Shown here: positions 1-8,140 of the stretch, one piece after another
How positions within the stretch are numbered: the first letter of the stretch is position 1
Layout of the letters: the number at the start of each line of letters is the position of its first letter
DNA from: Burkholderia sp. S171
GTDB taxonomy: Bacteria > Pseudomonadota > Gammaproteobacteria > Burkholderiales > Burkholderiaceae
DNA length: 64,000 nt
Reading direction: 5' to 3'
Assembly (NCBI RefSeq): GCF_009766085.1
Contig: NZ_LMUF01000010.1
Span: 315,026-379,025 of the forward strand
Position numbers and translations under genes: made by a program
The notes under the pieces: model-generated
Databases searched by the model: none
Told to the model about the DNA's origin: nothing
What the model saw: only the letters and a program-made list of their open reading frames with translations

Positions 1-84
1 GAAGAGAAAATCCGACTCTCGCAGACCACTAACGCTGAAAGCAGCAACCCGGCACCGACTCCGACCGCTGACGTAGGAACCTAG
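1..84 (+). CDS. Possible C-terminal tail of an upstream gene (partial)
   Basis: Frame 1 is open from the first base to a TAG at 82-84 and gives 27 residues ending in a Pro/Thr/Ala-rich tail (NPAPTPTADVGT). The composition looks like a low-complexity protein end, but there is too little sequence to name a family. The decamer-plus AGCAACCCGGCA occurs twice nearby (about 42 and 83). Bases 85-153 hold no other recognisable feature. This may be chance; the sequence to the left of the window would settle it. Confidence 0.25.
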   Translation, partial: EEKIRLSQTTNAESSNPAPTPTADVGT

Positions 85-153
85 CAACCCGGCATCAACC
101 CCAACCCAGCGCCAGCGCCCCACCCTGACCTAGTGCGAACGAACCCCCGCCTC

Positions 154-909
154 TCAGTCAAGAAAATCGCAATTAGCCTCAACAAACGCCGCCAAATCCA
201 GCGAATGCTGCCGCACCAGCCTCTCGACCAATTCAGTATCCCGCGCTTCAAGCGCCTCGATAATCCTCATATGATCTTCAATCGACCTCGCCGCCCGATC
301 GCTTTGCGAAATCGTCATCTTCCGGATCGCACGCACGTGCACGAAAATATTCTTGATCGTATCGAAGATAATCTGCGACTTGCTCAACTGCACCATCGCC
401 TGATGAAAGGCAATATTCGCCTCCGAATACTCTTCAATATGCTCAGCCGGCGCCTGATTCTGGAAATGGTCAAACATGTGCCGTAACGTTGCAATCTCTG
501 CATCCGTCGCACGCTGCGTCGCAAGCCTCGCCGCCATACTTTCCAGCGCGGCCCACATATTGATCATCTCGACAATCTCGTGCTTGGTTTTACGCACGAT
601 ATAAATCCCACGCCGTGGCACCGTTCGCAGAAACCCTTCCTGCTCAAGCAACGTCATGGCTTCGCGAATCGGTGTACGACTCACGCCCAGCGCCTCAGTC
701 AAATCCTTCTCATCCAGCCGGATCTCTTCCCGCGAACGATAAATATCCGCCTCGGAAATGGCCTGGCGCAGCCGTGCATACGCCTGATCGCGCAACGATA
801 CGGTCGCGTTGATCGGCGCCAGCGAAAGTGTCACGCCAGCAGGCTTACCTTCCGCCCGCGGCTCAAGAAGACTCGCCGGGGTTGCAGCAACTTCAGTATC
901 AGATGGCAT
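154..909 (-). CDS. GntR family (FadR/FCD) transcriptional regulator
   Basis: 251-residue regulator. An N-terminal winged helix carries the family signature (SRTPIREAMTLLEQEGFL), followed by an all-helical FCD ligand domain with the usual His-containing metal-site segments (FHQAM, HMRII, RQHSLD). FCD regulators normally bind small carboxylates or sugar acids. The ATG at 909 is chosen because the reading frame further upstream lacks GntR-like sequence. No Shine-Dalgarno precedes it, and the start overlaps by 11 bases the end of a small ORF with a strong ribosome site, which suggests translational coupling. Inference: it controls the oxalate genes, because a two-part operator is shared by the PanE-like gene and oxc. 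The ligand could be oxalate or a related C2 acid. Confidence 0.92.
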   Translation of the reverse strand: MPSDTEVAATPASLLEPRAEGKPAGVTLSLAPINATVSLRDQAYARLRQAISEADIYRSREEIRLDEKDLTEALGVSRTPIREAMTLLEQEGFLRTVPRRGIYIVRKTKHEIVEMINMWAALESMAARLATQRATDAEIATLRHMFDHFQNQAPAEHIEEYSEANIAFHQAMVQLSKSQIIFDTIKNIFVHVRAIRKMTISQSDRAARSIEDHMRIIEALEARDTELVERLVRQHSLDLAAFVEANCDFLD

Positions 910-1120
910 TGATGGTTTGATGTCCCAGGTTCCGCACGCCCGTCGTCGCCCGTGTACCCGTGCCGCCGCCCTGGTCATCCGCCGCCAATCCAGCGTACCG
1001 ACCATTGTCCTGCGCGCGCTGCAACACGTCTTGCGGCACCGCCGATGCCAGTGCAAACGTCACACCCACACCGCCCGCTACCAAGGCAATTCCGATCACG
1101 ACTAATAAAGCGATGCTCAT
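899..1120 (-). CDS. Small single-span membrane ORF ahead of the GntR gene
   Basis: 73 residues: one N-terminal hydrophobic segment (about residues 2-27), then a polar Gly/Thr/Arg-rich tail. An AGGAG lies six bases before the ATG (AGGAG-CCGGAA-ATG), which is stronger than anything in front of the GntR start. The stop codon lies 11 bases inside the GntR gene. The tail has a poor coding look, so the product may be a leader peptide whose translation drives GntR translation, rather than a functional protein. I do not recognise a family. Confidence 0.4.
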   Translation of the reverse strand: MSIALLVVIGIALVAGGVGVTFALASAVPQDVLQRAQDNGRYAGLAADDQGGGTGTRATTGVRNLGHQTINAI

Positions 1121-1157
1121 TTCCGGCTCCTAGTGGTTTACTCCAAGAGCCTTCAGT

Positions 1158-1188
1158 ATATGTTGCGTCGCAGCGCAGCGCAACATAT
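1158..1188 (-). promoter_or_regulatory. Inverted repeat over the predicted GntR promoter
   Basis: ATATGTTGCG (1158-1167) and CGCAACATAT (1179-1188) form a perfect 10-base inverted repeat. Read on the minus strand, TTGCGC lies in one arm and TATACT in the other, 17 bases apart, so the repeat brackets a plausible -35/-10 pair. A separate perfect palindrome TGATATATCA lies at 1198-1207. Likely an autoregulatory operator for the GntR gene; a weak terminator for the gene ending at 1235 is the alternative. Confidence 0.45.
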
Positions 1189-1234
1189 TTCGTATGTGAT
1201 ATATCAGAAACAACAGCCCTTCTGTGTTCGCAGT

Positions 1235-2263
1235 TTAAGCGGCTTTTTGCGAACGCGTGAAGGATTCAATCGTTTTGATACCGGGCTTGGCCGTTCCCTG
1301 GTTGACGCCTTCCCGCAGTTTGATCAGCGCCAGGACGGCGTCGATCATCGGTGTGTCAATGGCGAGCTTACGGCCGATTTCCTGCACAACAGTCACGATC
1401 GGATCGATCTCCATCGGCCGGCGCGCTTCGCAATCCATCAACATCGAGGTCTTGTGAGCCCCGACCGCGGCCGCCCCGTTGATGCGCTTTTCCACATCGA
1501 CACGAAAATGGACGCCGAGTTGCTGTGCAATGCCCTGCGCCTCTTCCATCATCTGGCGTGACAGCTTGCGTACTGCCGGATCGCTGGTGAGGACATCCAG
1601 CGTGGCGCCGGTCAGGGCGCTGATCGGGTTGAAACAGAGGTTGCCCCACAGCTTTAGCCAAATTTCGTCGCGGATATTGTCACGCATGGGCGCTTCCATA
1701 TCGGCGGCGCTCATGATGTCGTGGAACGCCTGCAGGCGCGGCGTAACCAGCCCGCTCGGCTCGCCGATGGGAAATTTCTTGCCATACACATGGCGAATCA
1801 CGCCAGGCTCCGCAATCTCGGCGGCAGGAATCAGCACGCAGCCGATCGCCCGCTCCGGTCCAAGCACCTGCCATTGCCGTCCGCCCGGATCGACGCTTTC
1901 CAGCGTAGTGCCGGCCAGCGCCCCGCCGTGCTCATGGAAATACCAGTAAGGCAGGCCGTTCACCGCCGTGACCACCGCGGTATCCGGCCCGAGCAGCGGT
2001 TGCATCAAGTCGACCACGCCAGGCACCGAATGCGCCTTGAGCGCAATCACCACATAATCCTGCGGCCCGAGTTCTGCAGGATTGTTCGTGCAACGAACCT
2101 TGACGGTGTGCTCCTCACCATCGATCTGCAAGCGCACGCCGTTCGCCTGCATGGCAGCCAGATGCGGCCCCCGTGCGACGAAGCTAACGTCCGCTCCCGC
2201 TCGGGCCAGTTGCGCACCCATGTAACCGCCGATCGCGCCGGCACCGTAAATGCAAATTTTCAT
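1235..2263 (-). CDS. PanE/ApbA-family reductase, probable oxalyl-CoA reductase
   Basis: 342 residues. An N-terminal Rossmann motif GAGAIGG (residues 7-13) for NADPH, then the ketopantoate-reductase C-terminal domain with the catalytic lysine in IWLKLWGNL (Lys204) and an Asn/Thr segment FNPISALTG. By family alone this would be 2-dehydropantoate 2-reductase. A PanE-family protein (PanE2) has been reported as the oxalyl-CoA reductase of Methylobacterium extorquens, and this gene shares an operator with oxc 9 kb away, so reduction of oxalyl-CoA to glyoxylate is the better inference. The ATG at 2263 has AGGAG six bases upstream (AGGAG-ACGACA-ATG); an in-frame ATG six codons earlier is less well placed. 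It lies between the GntR gene and a LysR gene, all on the minus strand. Confidence 0.88.
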   Translation of the reverse strand: MKICIYGAGAIGGYMGAQLARAGADVSFVARGPHLAAMQANGVRLQIDGEEHTVKVRCTNNPAELGPQDYVVIALKAHSVPGVVDLMQPLLGPDTAVVTAVNGLPYWYFHEHGGALAGTTLESVDPGGRQWQVLGPERAIGCVLIPAAEIAEPGVIRHVYGKKFPIGEPSGLVTPRLQAFHDIMSAADMEAPMRDNIRDEIWLKLWGNLCFNPISALTGATLDVLTSDPAVRKLSRQMMEEAQGIAQQLGVHFRVDVEKRINGAAAVGAHKTSMLMDCEARRPMEIDPIVTVVQEIGRKLAIDTPMIDAVLALIKLREGVNQGTAKPGIKTIESFTRSQKAA

Positions 2264-2290
2264 TGTCGTCTCCTGGACCATTTTCTCTTC

Positions 2291-2318
2291 TGATATACAA
2301 CATATTAGATTCAGTATT
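2291..2318 (-). promoter_or_regulatory. Two-part operator over the PanE-like promoter
   Basis: Read on the minus strand the site is AATACTG-N11-TTGTATATCA, identical in both blocks and in spacing to a site upstream of oxc (11851-11878). A candidate promoter TTGTTA-N17-TATGTT overlaps it, so a bound protein would block RNA polymerase. The GntR/FCD protein at the left end is the obvious candidate binder. Confidence 0.65.
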
Positions 2319-2399
2319 GGATAACAACGAAGAAAGCGCAAGAAAAAAGCGCGACTCTTTTTCAAGGAGCCGCGCTTCGAACATTCGGTGCATTGAGGA

Positions 2400-3386
2400 T
2401 CAGGCGTGAGCGGTTTGCAGCGGCTTATGTTCCTCATCATAGGACGAAACGACGTGCGTCCAGATACGCGCTGCCTGCACTGGCAACGTACGGTTCTTCC
2501 GTTTCACAAGCGCAATGGTTCGCGTCACCGACGGCCATAACGGCACCGGTTGCACCAGCGCTTGGGCCAAGGCTGCGCCTGCGTGCATCGGTTGGATGCC
2601 AATGCCCAGTCCGGCCGCGACCATCTGCACGACGCTCGCAGCCTGGCTCAAGCGCTGAAGCCTGACGTTCGACGCACCGTGTTCATCGAGCGCACGCGCA
2701 ATGACGTCGAAACTGCCTGCGTCGTCGTCGAGAAGGAACAGGCTTGCACCGCTCAGGTCGCGCCATCGCACCGTGGCATGCGATGCAAGCGCATGTCGCG
2801 TCGGAACGATCGCGCACAGGGATTCGGAGAAAAGCGTTTCCGTCGATAAATCGCTGAGATCGTAAGGATTACTATCATTTACGGGATCGGTCAACACACC
2901 CATGTCGGCATCGCCGGCGCGCACGAGTTCCAGCACCCTGCCCTGCGGTGCATCATGCAACGTCAGCGCGATATTGGGGTAGCTCGCCCGGCACGATGAG
3001 AGCAGCGCCGGCAGCACCGAAGCGACCAGGCCGGAACTGCTCGCTATGGACACCGCGCCGTTTTCGACCGTAGAAACCTGCTGCCCGAAACGCAGCGCCA
3101 CCTCGAGTTCATCGACCAGCAACGCAATGCGCGGAAGCAGCGCGCGGCCGGTATCGGTGAGCGCGACCTGACGCGTCGTGCGGTCGAACAACCTCATTTC
3201 AAGCAGGTCTTCCAGCTCCCTGATACTGCGGCTCGCCGCCGACTGCGTAACGCCGAGCGCGTTGCCCGCCTGGGTGAAACTCCGATGCTGCGCCAGGACC
3301 ACGAACAAGCGCAATTGCTGCAGCGACACGCCGGACGCCTTCAACCGCTGCCCGGTATCAGCGATATCAGTCTGGCTCCGGGTCAT
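2400..3386 (-). CDS. LysR family regulator coupled to the oxalate/formate carrier
   Basis: 328 residues with a typical LysR layout: helix-turn-helix around residues 25-80 (FTQAGNALGVTQSAASRSIR) and a periplasmic-binding-protein-like effector domain. Its ATG overlaps the stop of the upstream MFS gene as ATGA (3383-3386), so translation of the two is probably coupled. LysR genes usually lie divergent from their target; here the regulator is the distal gene of a transporter operon and may control the whole island or itself. Effector unknown; an organic acid is likely from context. Confidence 0.93.
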   Translation of the reverse strand: MTRSQTDIADTGQRLKASGVSLQQLRLFVVLAQHRSFTQAGNALGVTQSAASRSIRELEDLLEMRLFDRTTRQVALTDTGRALLPRIALLVDELEVALRFGQQVSTVENGAVSIASSSGLVASVLPALLSSCRASYPNIALTLHDAPQGRVLELVRAGDADMGVLTDPVNDSNPYDLSDLSTETLFSESLCAIVPTRHALASHATVRWRDLSGASLFLLDDDAGSFDVIARALDEHGASNVRLQRLSQAASVVQMVAAGLGIGIQPMHAGAALAQALVQPVPLWPSVTRTIALVKRKNRTLPVQAARIWTHVVSSYDEEHKPLQTAHA

Positions 3387-4735
3387 TGTGCCGACGAGTT
3401 GCGCGGCGTTTCTGTCCAGGCAGTCTGAAACGTGGCGGCATCGAGCCGCCTCGACTCAGCGACCGTGTTATCAATCCAGCGCTTTCTCATCGGCGCGAGC
3501 ACGAACTTCGCACACAAGCCAGCGGCAATCGAGACGGTGGCCGTCGCGATGAACACCGCGTCCCATGAGCCAATGGCCGATAGTACCGAGGCGAGCGGCA
3601 CCAGCATGGAAGCGGTGCCCTTCGCCGTATAAAGCGTACCGGCGTTGGCGGCGGCGTATTTGCTGCCGAAGGTATCGGCGCACGTGGCCGGGAAGATCGA
3701 GAAGATTTCACCCCAGCACAGGAACGTGATGGCCGCGAAGAACATGAACAAGTAAGGGTTGTGGCCGAACTCCATGAGACCGAGCAACGCAACGCCTTCG
3801 CCGATGAAGATGAAGAACATGGTGTTCTCGCGGCCGATCTTGTCGGAGATCCAGCCGCAGAGCGGTCGCGTGAAACCGTTGCACAGGTTGTCGATCGACA
3901 GCGCCATGGTCAGGAGCGGCAAGGTCACGCCGAGCAGGCTGACGGGCATCTTGGCAAAGCCGTATTCCTTCGCGATCGGACCGAGTTGCGCCGTGGCGAT
4001 CACCCCGCCCGCCGCGACGAACACGAACATCATGTACAGCACCCAGAAGAGCGGCGAGCGGACCATCTGGGCCGTGGTGTAGTCGATCTTCGACGCCACC
4101 ACGCGCTTGGCCGGAACAGCATAAGCCGGCGGCCGCGGACGGACCAGCAGCATGCCGAGCAACAGGATGCAGACGCCCTGGAAGATGCCGAAGAACACGA
4201 AGGTGTGTTCGTAGCCTGACCGCTGGATCATGTTCGAGATGGGGATGACCGTGACCGCCGCGCCCGCGCCGAAACCTGCCGCCGTTAAGCCGGCAGCGAG
4301 GCCGCGCTTGTCCGGGAACCACTTGAGCGCCGTGCCCACGCAGGTGCCGTACACGCAACCCGCGCCCACGCCGGCAATCACCGCCGCAATGTAGAGATGG
4401 ATCAGGCTGGTCGCGTTTGCATCGATGATCCAGCCTAGCGCCGCACAGATCGAGCCGCCGATCACGACCGGCCGCGGGCCGAATTTATCGACGAGCCAGC
4501 CTTCCAGCGGAACCAGCCAGGTTTCGGTAACAATGAAAATGGTGAACGCGGTTTGAATCGCCGCCTGGCCCCAGTGATGTTTTGCATCCATCGGGACTAC
4601 GAATAAAGTCCACGCGTACTGCAGATTGGCGACTAGCCCCATGCAGATGATGCCGATGGCGAGTTGAGCCCACCGATTGTTGTGCCACCCCATTTTGGGC
4701 TGACCAGCGGACGGTGCCGTCGCTGCGTTTGCCAT
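3383..4735 (-). CDS. Oxalate/formate antiporter-type MFS carrier (OFA family)
   Basis: 450 residues with about 12 membrane spans and the MFS loop motif DKFGPRPVVIGG between spans 2 and 3. The N-terminal stretch (NNRWAQLAIGIICMGLVANL) and the GCVYGTCVGTALKWFPDKRG segment are typical of OxlT-like oxalate:formate exchangers. Oxalate enters in exchange for formate, which suits the oxc/frc pathway encoded further along. The start has GGAG upstream. Its end overlaps the following LysR gene by four bases. The specificity is inferred from family and neighbourhood; other OFA members carry other monocarboxylates. Confidence 0.9.
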   Translation of the reverse strand: MANAATAPSAGQPKMGWHNNRWAQLAIGIICMGLVANLQYAWTLFVVPMDAKHHWGQAAIQTAFTIFIVTETWLVPLEGWLVDKFGPRPVVIGGSICAALGWIIDANATSLIHLYIAAVIAGVGAGCVYGTCVGTALKWFPDKRGLAAGLTAAGFGAGAAVTVIPISNMIQRSGYEHTFVFFGIFQGVCILLLGMLLVRPRPPAYAVPAKRVVASKIDYTTAQMVRSPLFWVLYMMFVFVAAGGVIATAQLGPIAKEYGFAKMPVSLLGVTLPLLTMALSIDNLCNGFTRPLCGWISDKIGRENTMFFIFIGEGVALLGLMEFGHNPYLFMFFAAITFLCWGEIFSIFPATCADTFGSKYAAANAGTLYTAKGTASMLVPLASVLSAIGSWDAVFIATATVSIAAGLCAKFVLAPMRKRWIDNTVAESRRLDAATFQTAWTETPRNSSAQ

Positions 4736-5140
4736 GTCTGTCTCCGTTATGTTTCAGCGCTCGTGCGGCGCGTAATCAACAGCTTCATCGACTGCTTCAT
4801 CGATTACTCAATCGACTGCGGCACACCGTATCTTGGTCACCGGTGTGAGGGGTCTTGGTCGGTCAGGGAACGTGTTCGTGGCGTGGCGGTGCGACTACGG
4901 CCCAACCCATCCTATGGGCCGTAAAACTACGAGCGGTAAAAAGAAGAATCATTTTTAAGCGATTCCCGATGTTCTGGTGTTTATAGGGACAACCCGGATA
5001 AGACCTGCCGCTGCGCTCTCCCCCCGTGCACCTTACGAAACTACCGCACGTTGAAAGCATCCTGCGGCAGAAAAACGATTAGGGAAAGTTAGAAAAATTT
5101 ATTGTATAAATTCAGGATCGTTTATAGGTGGAGATCCGTC
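4736..5140. promoter_or_regulatory. Divergent promoter region, OFA carrier / LysR
   Basis: 405 bases between two diverging starts. AATTTA-TTGTA-TAAATT at 5096-5112 is a perfect six-base inverted repeat about 30 bases before the LysR start and fits a LysR-type T-N11-A box, so it may be the autoregulatory site. CATCGACTGCTTCATCGATT near 4785 is a short imperfect direct repeat. No gene is visible here. Confidence 0.45.
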
Positions 5141-6064
5141 ATGATGCGAAATGCGACGCTTAGGCAACTGAAAATATTCGAAACCGTCGCACGGCGACTC
5201 AGCTTCTCGCGCGCCGCCGAAGAGCTCTACCTCACCCAGCCGGCCGTCTCCACGCAGGTGAAGCAGCTTGAGGAGCACGCGGGACTGCCGCTTTTCGAGC
5301 AACTCGGCAAGAAGATCTACCTGACATCGGCCGGTCAGGAAATGCTTCATCACAGCCGCGCGATCCTCGAACAGTTCCGCGAAGCCGACGACGCCATGGC
5401 GCGACTCAAGGGTATTTCCGGAGGCACGCTGAACGTGGCCGTGATCAGCGCCGGCGATTATTTCTTTCCGCGCTTGCTGGCCGAATTCACCAAACGCAAT
5501 ACCGAGGTCAAGCTGAACCTGGCGGTTCATAACCGCGAAGAACTCCTGCACCAGCTCACCGACAACCTCACGGACCTCGCAATCATGGTTCGCCCGCCGA
5601 AGGACATGGATACCGAGAACGTTTCGTTTGCTCCGCACCCTTACGTGATCGTGGCGCCCCCTGACCATCCGCTGGTGGGCAAGAAGAACATTCCGCTTGA
5701 ATCGCTTGTCGAGGAGCCGTTCATCGTCAGGGAGCGGGGTTCTGACACCTGGAATTCGATGGAGGAAGGTTTCGCGGGACGGCTCAAGCCGCTGAACATC
5801 GCCATGGAAATCACCAGCACGGAGACCATCAAGCAGGCGGTGATCGCCGGTATGGGGATCAGCTTCCTGTCGGCGCATACGGTCAGCATGGAGTTGCAGA
5901 TCGGACGGCTGGCCGTGCTCGACATAGCGGGTTTTCCCGTAATGCTTAACTGGTATCTGGTGCATCGTCATAACAAGCGGCTTCCGGCAGTGGCGATGGC
6001 GTTCAAGCAATTCCTCATCGACGAAGGGGCGGCGCAAATCTCGGCTATTACGCATATCGGGTAA
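5141..6064 (+). CDS. LysR family regulator (CbbR-like)
   Basis: 307 residues. The winged helix at the N-terminus (FSRAAEELYLTQPAVSTQVK) and the following linker (LFEQLGKKIYLTSAGQ) are closest in style to CbbR-type LysR proteins, which sense metabolites linked to C1 or CO2 fixation. The effector domain follows. Start chosen at the ATG at 5141 with GGTGGAG a few bases upstream; an in-frame start 13 codons earlier gives residues that match no LysR N-terminus. Diverges from the OFA carrier gene, the classic arrangement for a LysR activator and its target. Confidence 0.93.
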   Translation: MMRNATLRQLKIFETVARRLSFSRAAEELYLTQPAVSTQVKQLEEHAGLPLFEQLGKKIYLTSAGQEMLHHSRAILEQFREADDAMARLKGISGGTLNVAVISAGDYFFPRLLAEFTKRNTEVKLNLAVHNREELLHQLTDNLTDLAIMVRPPKDMDTENVSFAPHPYVIVAPPDHPLVGKKNIPLESLVEEPFIVRERGSDTWNSMEEGFAGRLKPLNIAMEITSTETIKQAVIAGMGISFLSAHTVSMELQIGRLAVLDIAGFPVMLNWYLVHRHNKRLPAVAMAFKQFLIDEGAAQISAITHIG

Positions 6065-6196
6065 ACCATCTATTAGGTATCTTTAATAGTTAGGCTAAAA
6101 ACAAGTGACTATCGTATATGGATCAATGTTCCTATCCTGCAGTTAAGCCAAGCAGCAAACATCACGCTGTCAGTCACGCTTAATCAGGAGACGACC

Positions 6197-6547
6197 ATGA
6201 ACCGTTCACACACCACGATCGCCGATGCACGCGAACTCCAGAGTCAGCTTTGCGCCTACAACAGCGCCTTCGAAGAACTTGACCTGATGTTCCGCTGGGA
6301 CGTCGAAACACTTCGGTCGCTGGCGCACGCTCCCAGCGATCAGGCGCGCATTGCGCAGTACATCGAATTGCATTGCCCTCACTTGCTCAAGGCGTACAGC
6401 GCGGAGTTCCTGTGCGAGGCCATCGTGGACAGGAAGAACGCCTATTACGAGGCCTGCCGTGCCACGACCATCGCCCGCGCCGACGACACCCGTGGCGCAC
6501 AAATGTGGCGGCCCGACTGCGATAGCCCTCACGCGCAAGCGGCTTGA
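6197..6547 (+). CDS. Hypothetical protein, 116 residues
   Basis: Not recognised. It has a good ribosome site (AGGAG, seven bases before the ATG), GC-rich third positions and no shadow gene on the other strand, so it is probably real. The protein is soluble, largely helical in appearance and slightly acidic, with a Cys/Tyr/Arg-rich C-terminal third (KNAYYEACRATT). No signal peptide or membrane segment. It stands alone between the CbbR-like regulator and a strong terminator, so context gives no function. Confidence 0.7.
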   Translation: MNRSHTTIADARELQSQLCAYNSAFEELDLMFRWDVETLRSLAHAPSDQARIAQYIELHCPHLLKAYSAEFLCEAIVDRKNAYYEACRATTIARADDTRGAQMWRPDCDSPHAQAA

Positions 6548-6572
6548 GGCATTCGGCCTGGCGTTGTTAGCG

Positions 6573-6631
6573 CCTGAGGTCATGCCTCAGGTATCAAGCT
6601 CTCAAAGGGGGCGGGTTGATCAACCCGCCCC
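6573..6631 (+). terminator. Stem-loop pair ending the hypothetical gene, probably bidirectional
   Basis: Two hairpins in series. CCTGAGG-TCATG-CCTCAGG at 6573-6591, then a perfect 24-base palindrome at 6608-6631 with GGGGCGGG at one end and CCCGCCCC at the other, followed by TTCTT. The neighbouring aldehyde dehydrogenase gene ends at 6646 from the other side, so the second stem can terminate both transcripts. Confidence 0.75.
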
Positions 6632-6645
6632 TTCTTGCATCCAGC

Positions 6646-8097
6646 TCATTGCGCCAACGACACCCACACGCTCTTAGGCTCCGTGAAGTTCTCGATAGCC
6701 ACATCCCCGTGCTCGCGTCCAAAGCCTGAATCACCCGAACCGCCCCACGGCAATCGCACGTCGGTATAACCGTATGTATTCACCCAGACCGTGCCGGCCC
6801 TGAGCGCCGACGCCATCCTGTGCACCCGGCCTATGTCTGCACTCCACACACCCGCCGCGAGGCTGTACAGCGTCCCGTTGGCAATGCGTACGGCGTCTGC
6901 TTCGTCATCGAAGGGAATCACGCTGACAACCGGGCCGAAGATCTCTTCCTGCGAGATGCGCATCTCGTGTTCGACATTGGCAAACACCGTGGGCTCGACA
7001 AAATAACCGCGCTCGCCCCAACGTCTGCCACCCGAGACAATCGACGCCCCTTCGCCCTTCCCAATGTCCACGTAATCGAGCACCGTCTGCATCTGCTTCG
7101 CGGAAATGAGCGGTCCCATGGACGTTTCCTTCTGCGATGGATCACCCAACGTGATCGACTTCGCACGCTGCGCCAGACGTTCGACGACCTCGTCATATAC
7201 CGATCGCTGAACGAGGACTCGCGAGCCCGCCGAACACACTTGCCCCGCGTTGAAGAAGATCCCCGACGCAGCCGCGCGTGCGGCCTGATCGAGATTGGCA
7301 TCGGCGAAAATGACGTTGGCGGACTTGCCGCCCAGCTCAAGCGTTACTCGCTTGAAGTTGACCGCCGCGCCCTGCAAGATGCCCCGCCCGACCGACGGCG
7401 AACCCGTGAACGTGACCTTGTCCACGCCCGGGTGCGCTACGAGCGCGTCGCCGACCACCGAGCCCTTGCCGGTCACAATATTGAGTACGCCCGGCGGCAC
7501 GCCTGCTTCCAGCGCGAGACGGCCAAGCATTAACGCCGATAACGGCGTCAGCTCCGCGGGCTTGACGACCAGCGTGCAGCCGCAGGCAAGCGCGGGCGCG
7601 ATCTTCCACATGCCGATCATCAACGGGAAATTCCACGGCACGATAGCCGCGACCACACCGACCGGTTCGCGCACGGTATAAGTCAGCGCGTCCGGGCGTG
7701 TGGGTACCACTTGTCCATTGATCTTGTCGCACCAGCCCGCGTAATACGCGAGGGTGTCGATGGCTGCCGGTACATCCTGGCGCCGCACGCCGGAGATCGG
7801 CTTGCCGGCGTCGAGACTTTCCACCGCGGCAATTTCATCCTGATGGGTGCGCATCAATTCAGCAAAGCGCATCAGGATCCGGCCGCGCTCGGATGCCCTG
7901 ATTGCATTCCACGGTTTCAACGCGGCGCGCGCCGCCTGCACGGCACGGTCGACATCCGCCGCGGTGCCCTGGGCAACGCTTGCTATCGGCGTCTCGGTCG
8001 ATGGATCGATAATGCTGGAATACGCGCCGCCACCGGGCGCCACTGCTTCGCCACCAATCAGCAGCTCGTAACGTTTCACGTCCGCTTGGGCGGTCAT
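6646..8097 (-). CDS. NAD(P)-dependent aldehyde dehydrogenase
   Basis: 483 residues, normal length for the superfamily. Catalytic Cys288 in GQVCSAG, general-base Glu254 in LELGGKS, Rossmann segment FTGSPSVG and the oxyanion Asn in VPWNFP are all present. It is the last gene of a minus-strand run oxc-frc-PAS-ALDH, 43 bases behind the PAS gene. In an oxalate setting it could oxidise a C2 aldehyde such as glyoxylate or glycolaldehyde, but the superfamily is too broad for a substrate call; betaine-aldehyde or aromatic aldehyde oxidation is possible. It meets a bidirectional terminator at 6608-6631. Confidence 0.93.
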   Translation of the reverse strand: MTAQADVKRYELLIGGEAVAPGGGAYSSIIDPSTETPIASVAQGTAADVDRAVQAARAALKPWNAIRASERGRILMRFAELMRTHQDEIAAVESLDAGKPISGVRRQDVPAAIDTLAYYAGWCDKINGQVVPTRPDALTYTVREPVGVVAAIVPWNFPLMIGMWKIAPALACGCTLVVKPAELTPLSALMLGRLALEAGVPPGVLNIVTGKGSVVGDALVAHPGVDKVTFTGSPSVGRGILQGAAVNFKRVTLELGGKSANVIFADANLDQAARAAASGIFFNAGQVCSAGSRVLVQRSVYDEVVERLAQRAKSITLGDPSQKETSMGPLISAKQMQTVLDYVDIGKGEGASIVSGGRRWGERGYFVEPTVFANVEHEMRISQEEIFGPVVSVIPFDDEADAVRIANGTLYSLAAGVWSADIGRVHRMASALRAGTVWVNTYGYTDVRLPWGGSGDSGFGREHGDVAIENFTEPKSVWVSLAQ

Positions 8098-8140
8098 TGT
8101 TGTCTCCTTTTACGCTATTGCAATCCCGCGGGCGATCTCT

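Noticed and set aside
1235..2263. Housekeeping ketopantoate reductase for pantothenate
   Set aside because: The operator shared with oxc and the oxalate neighbourhood argue for a specialised role, though the biochemical assignment remains unproven.
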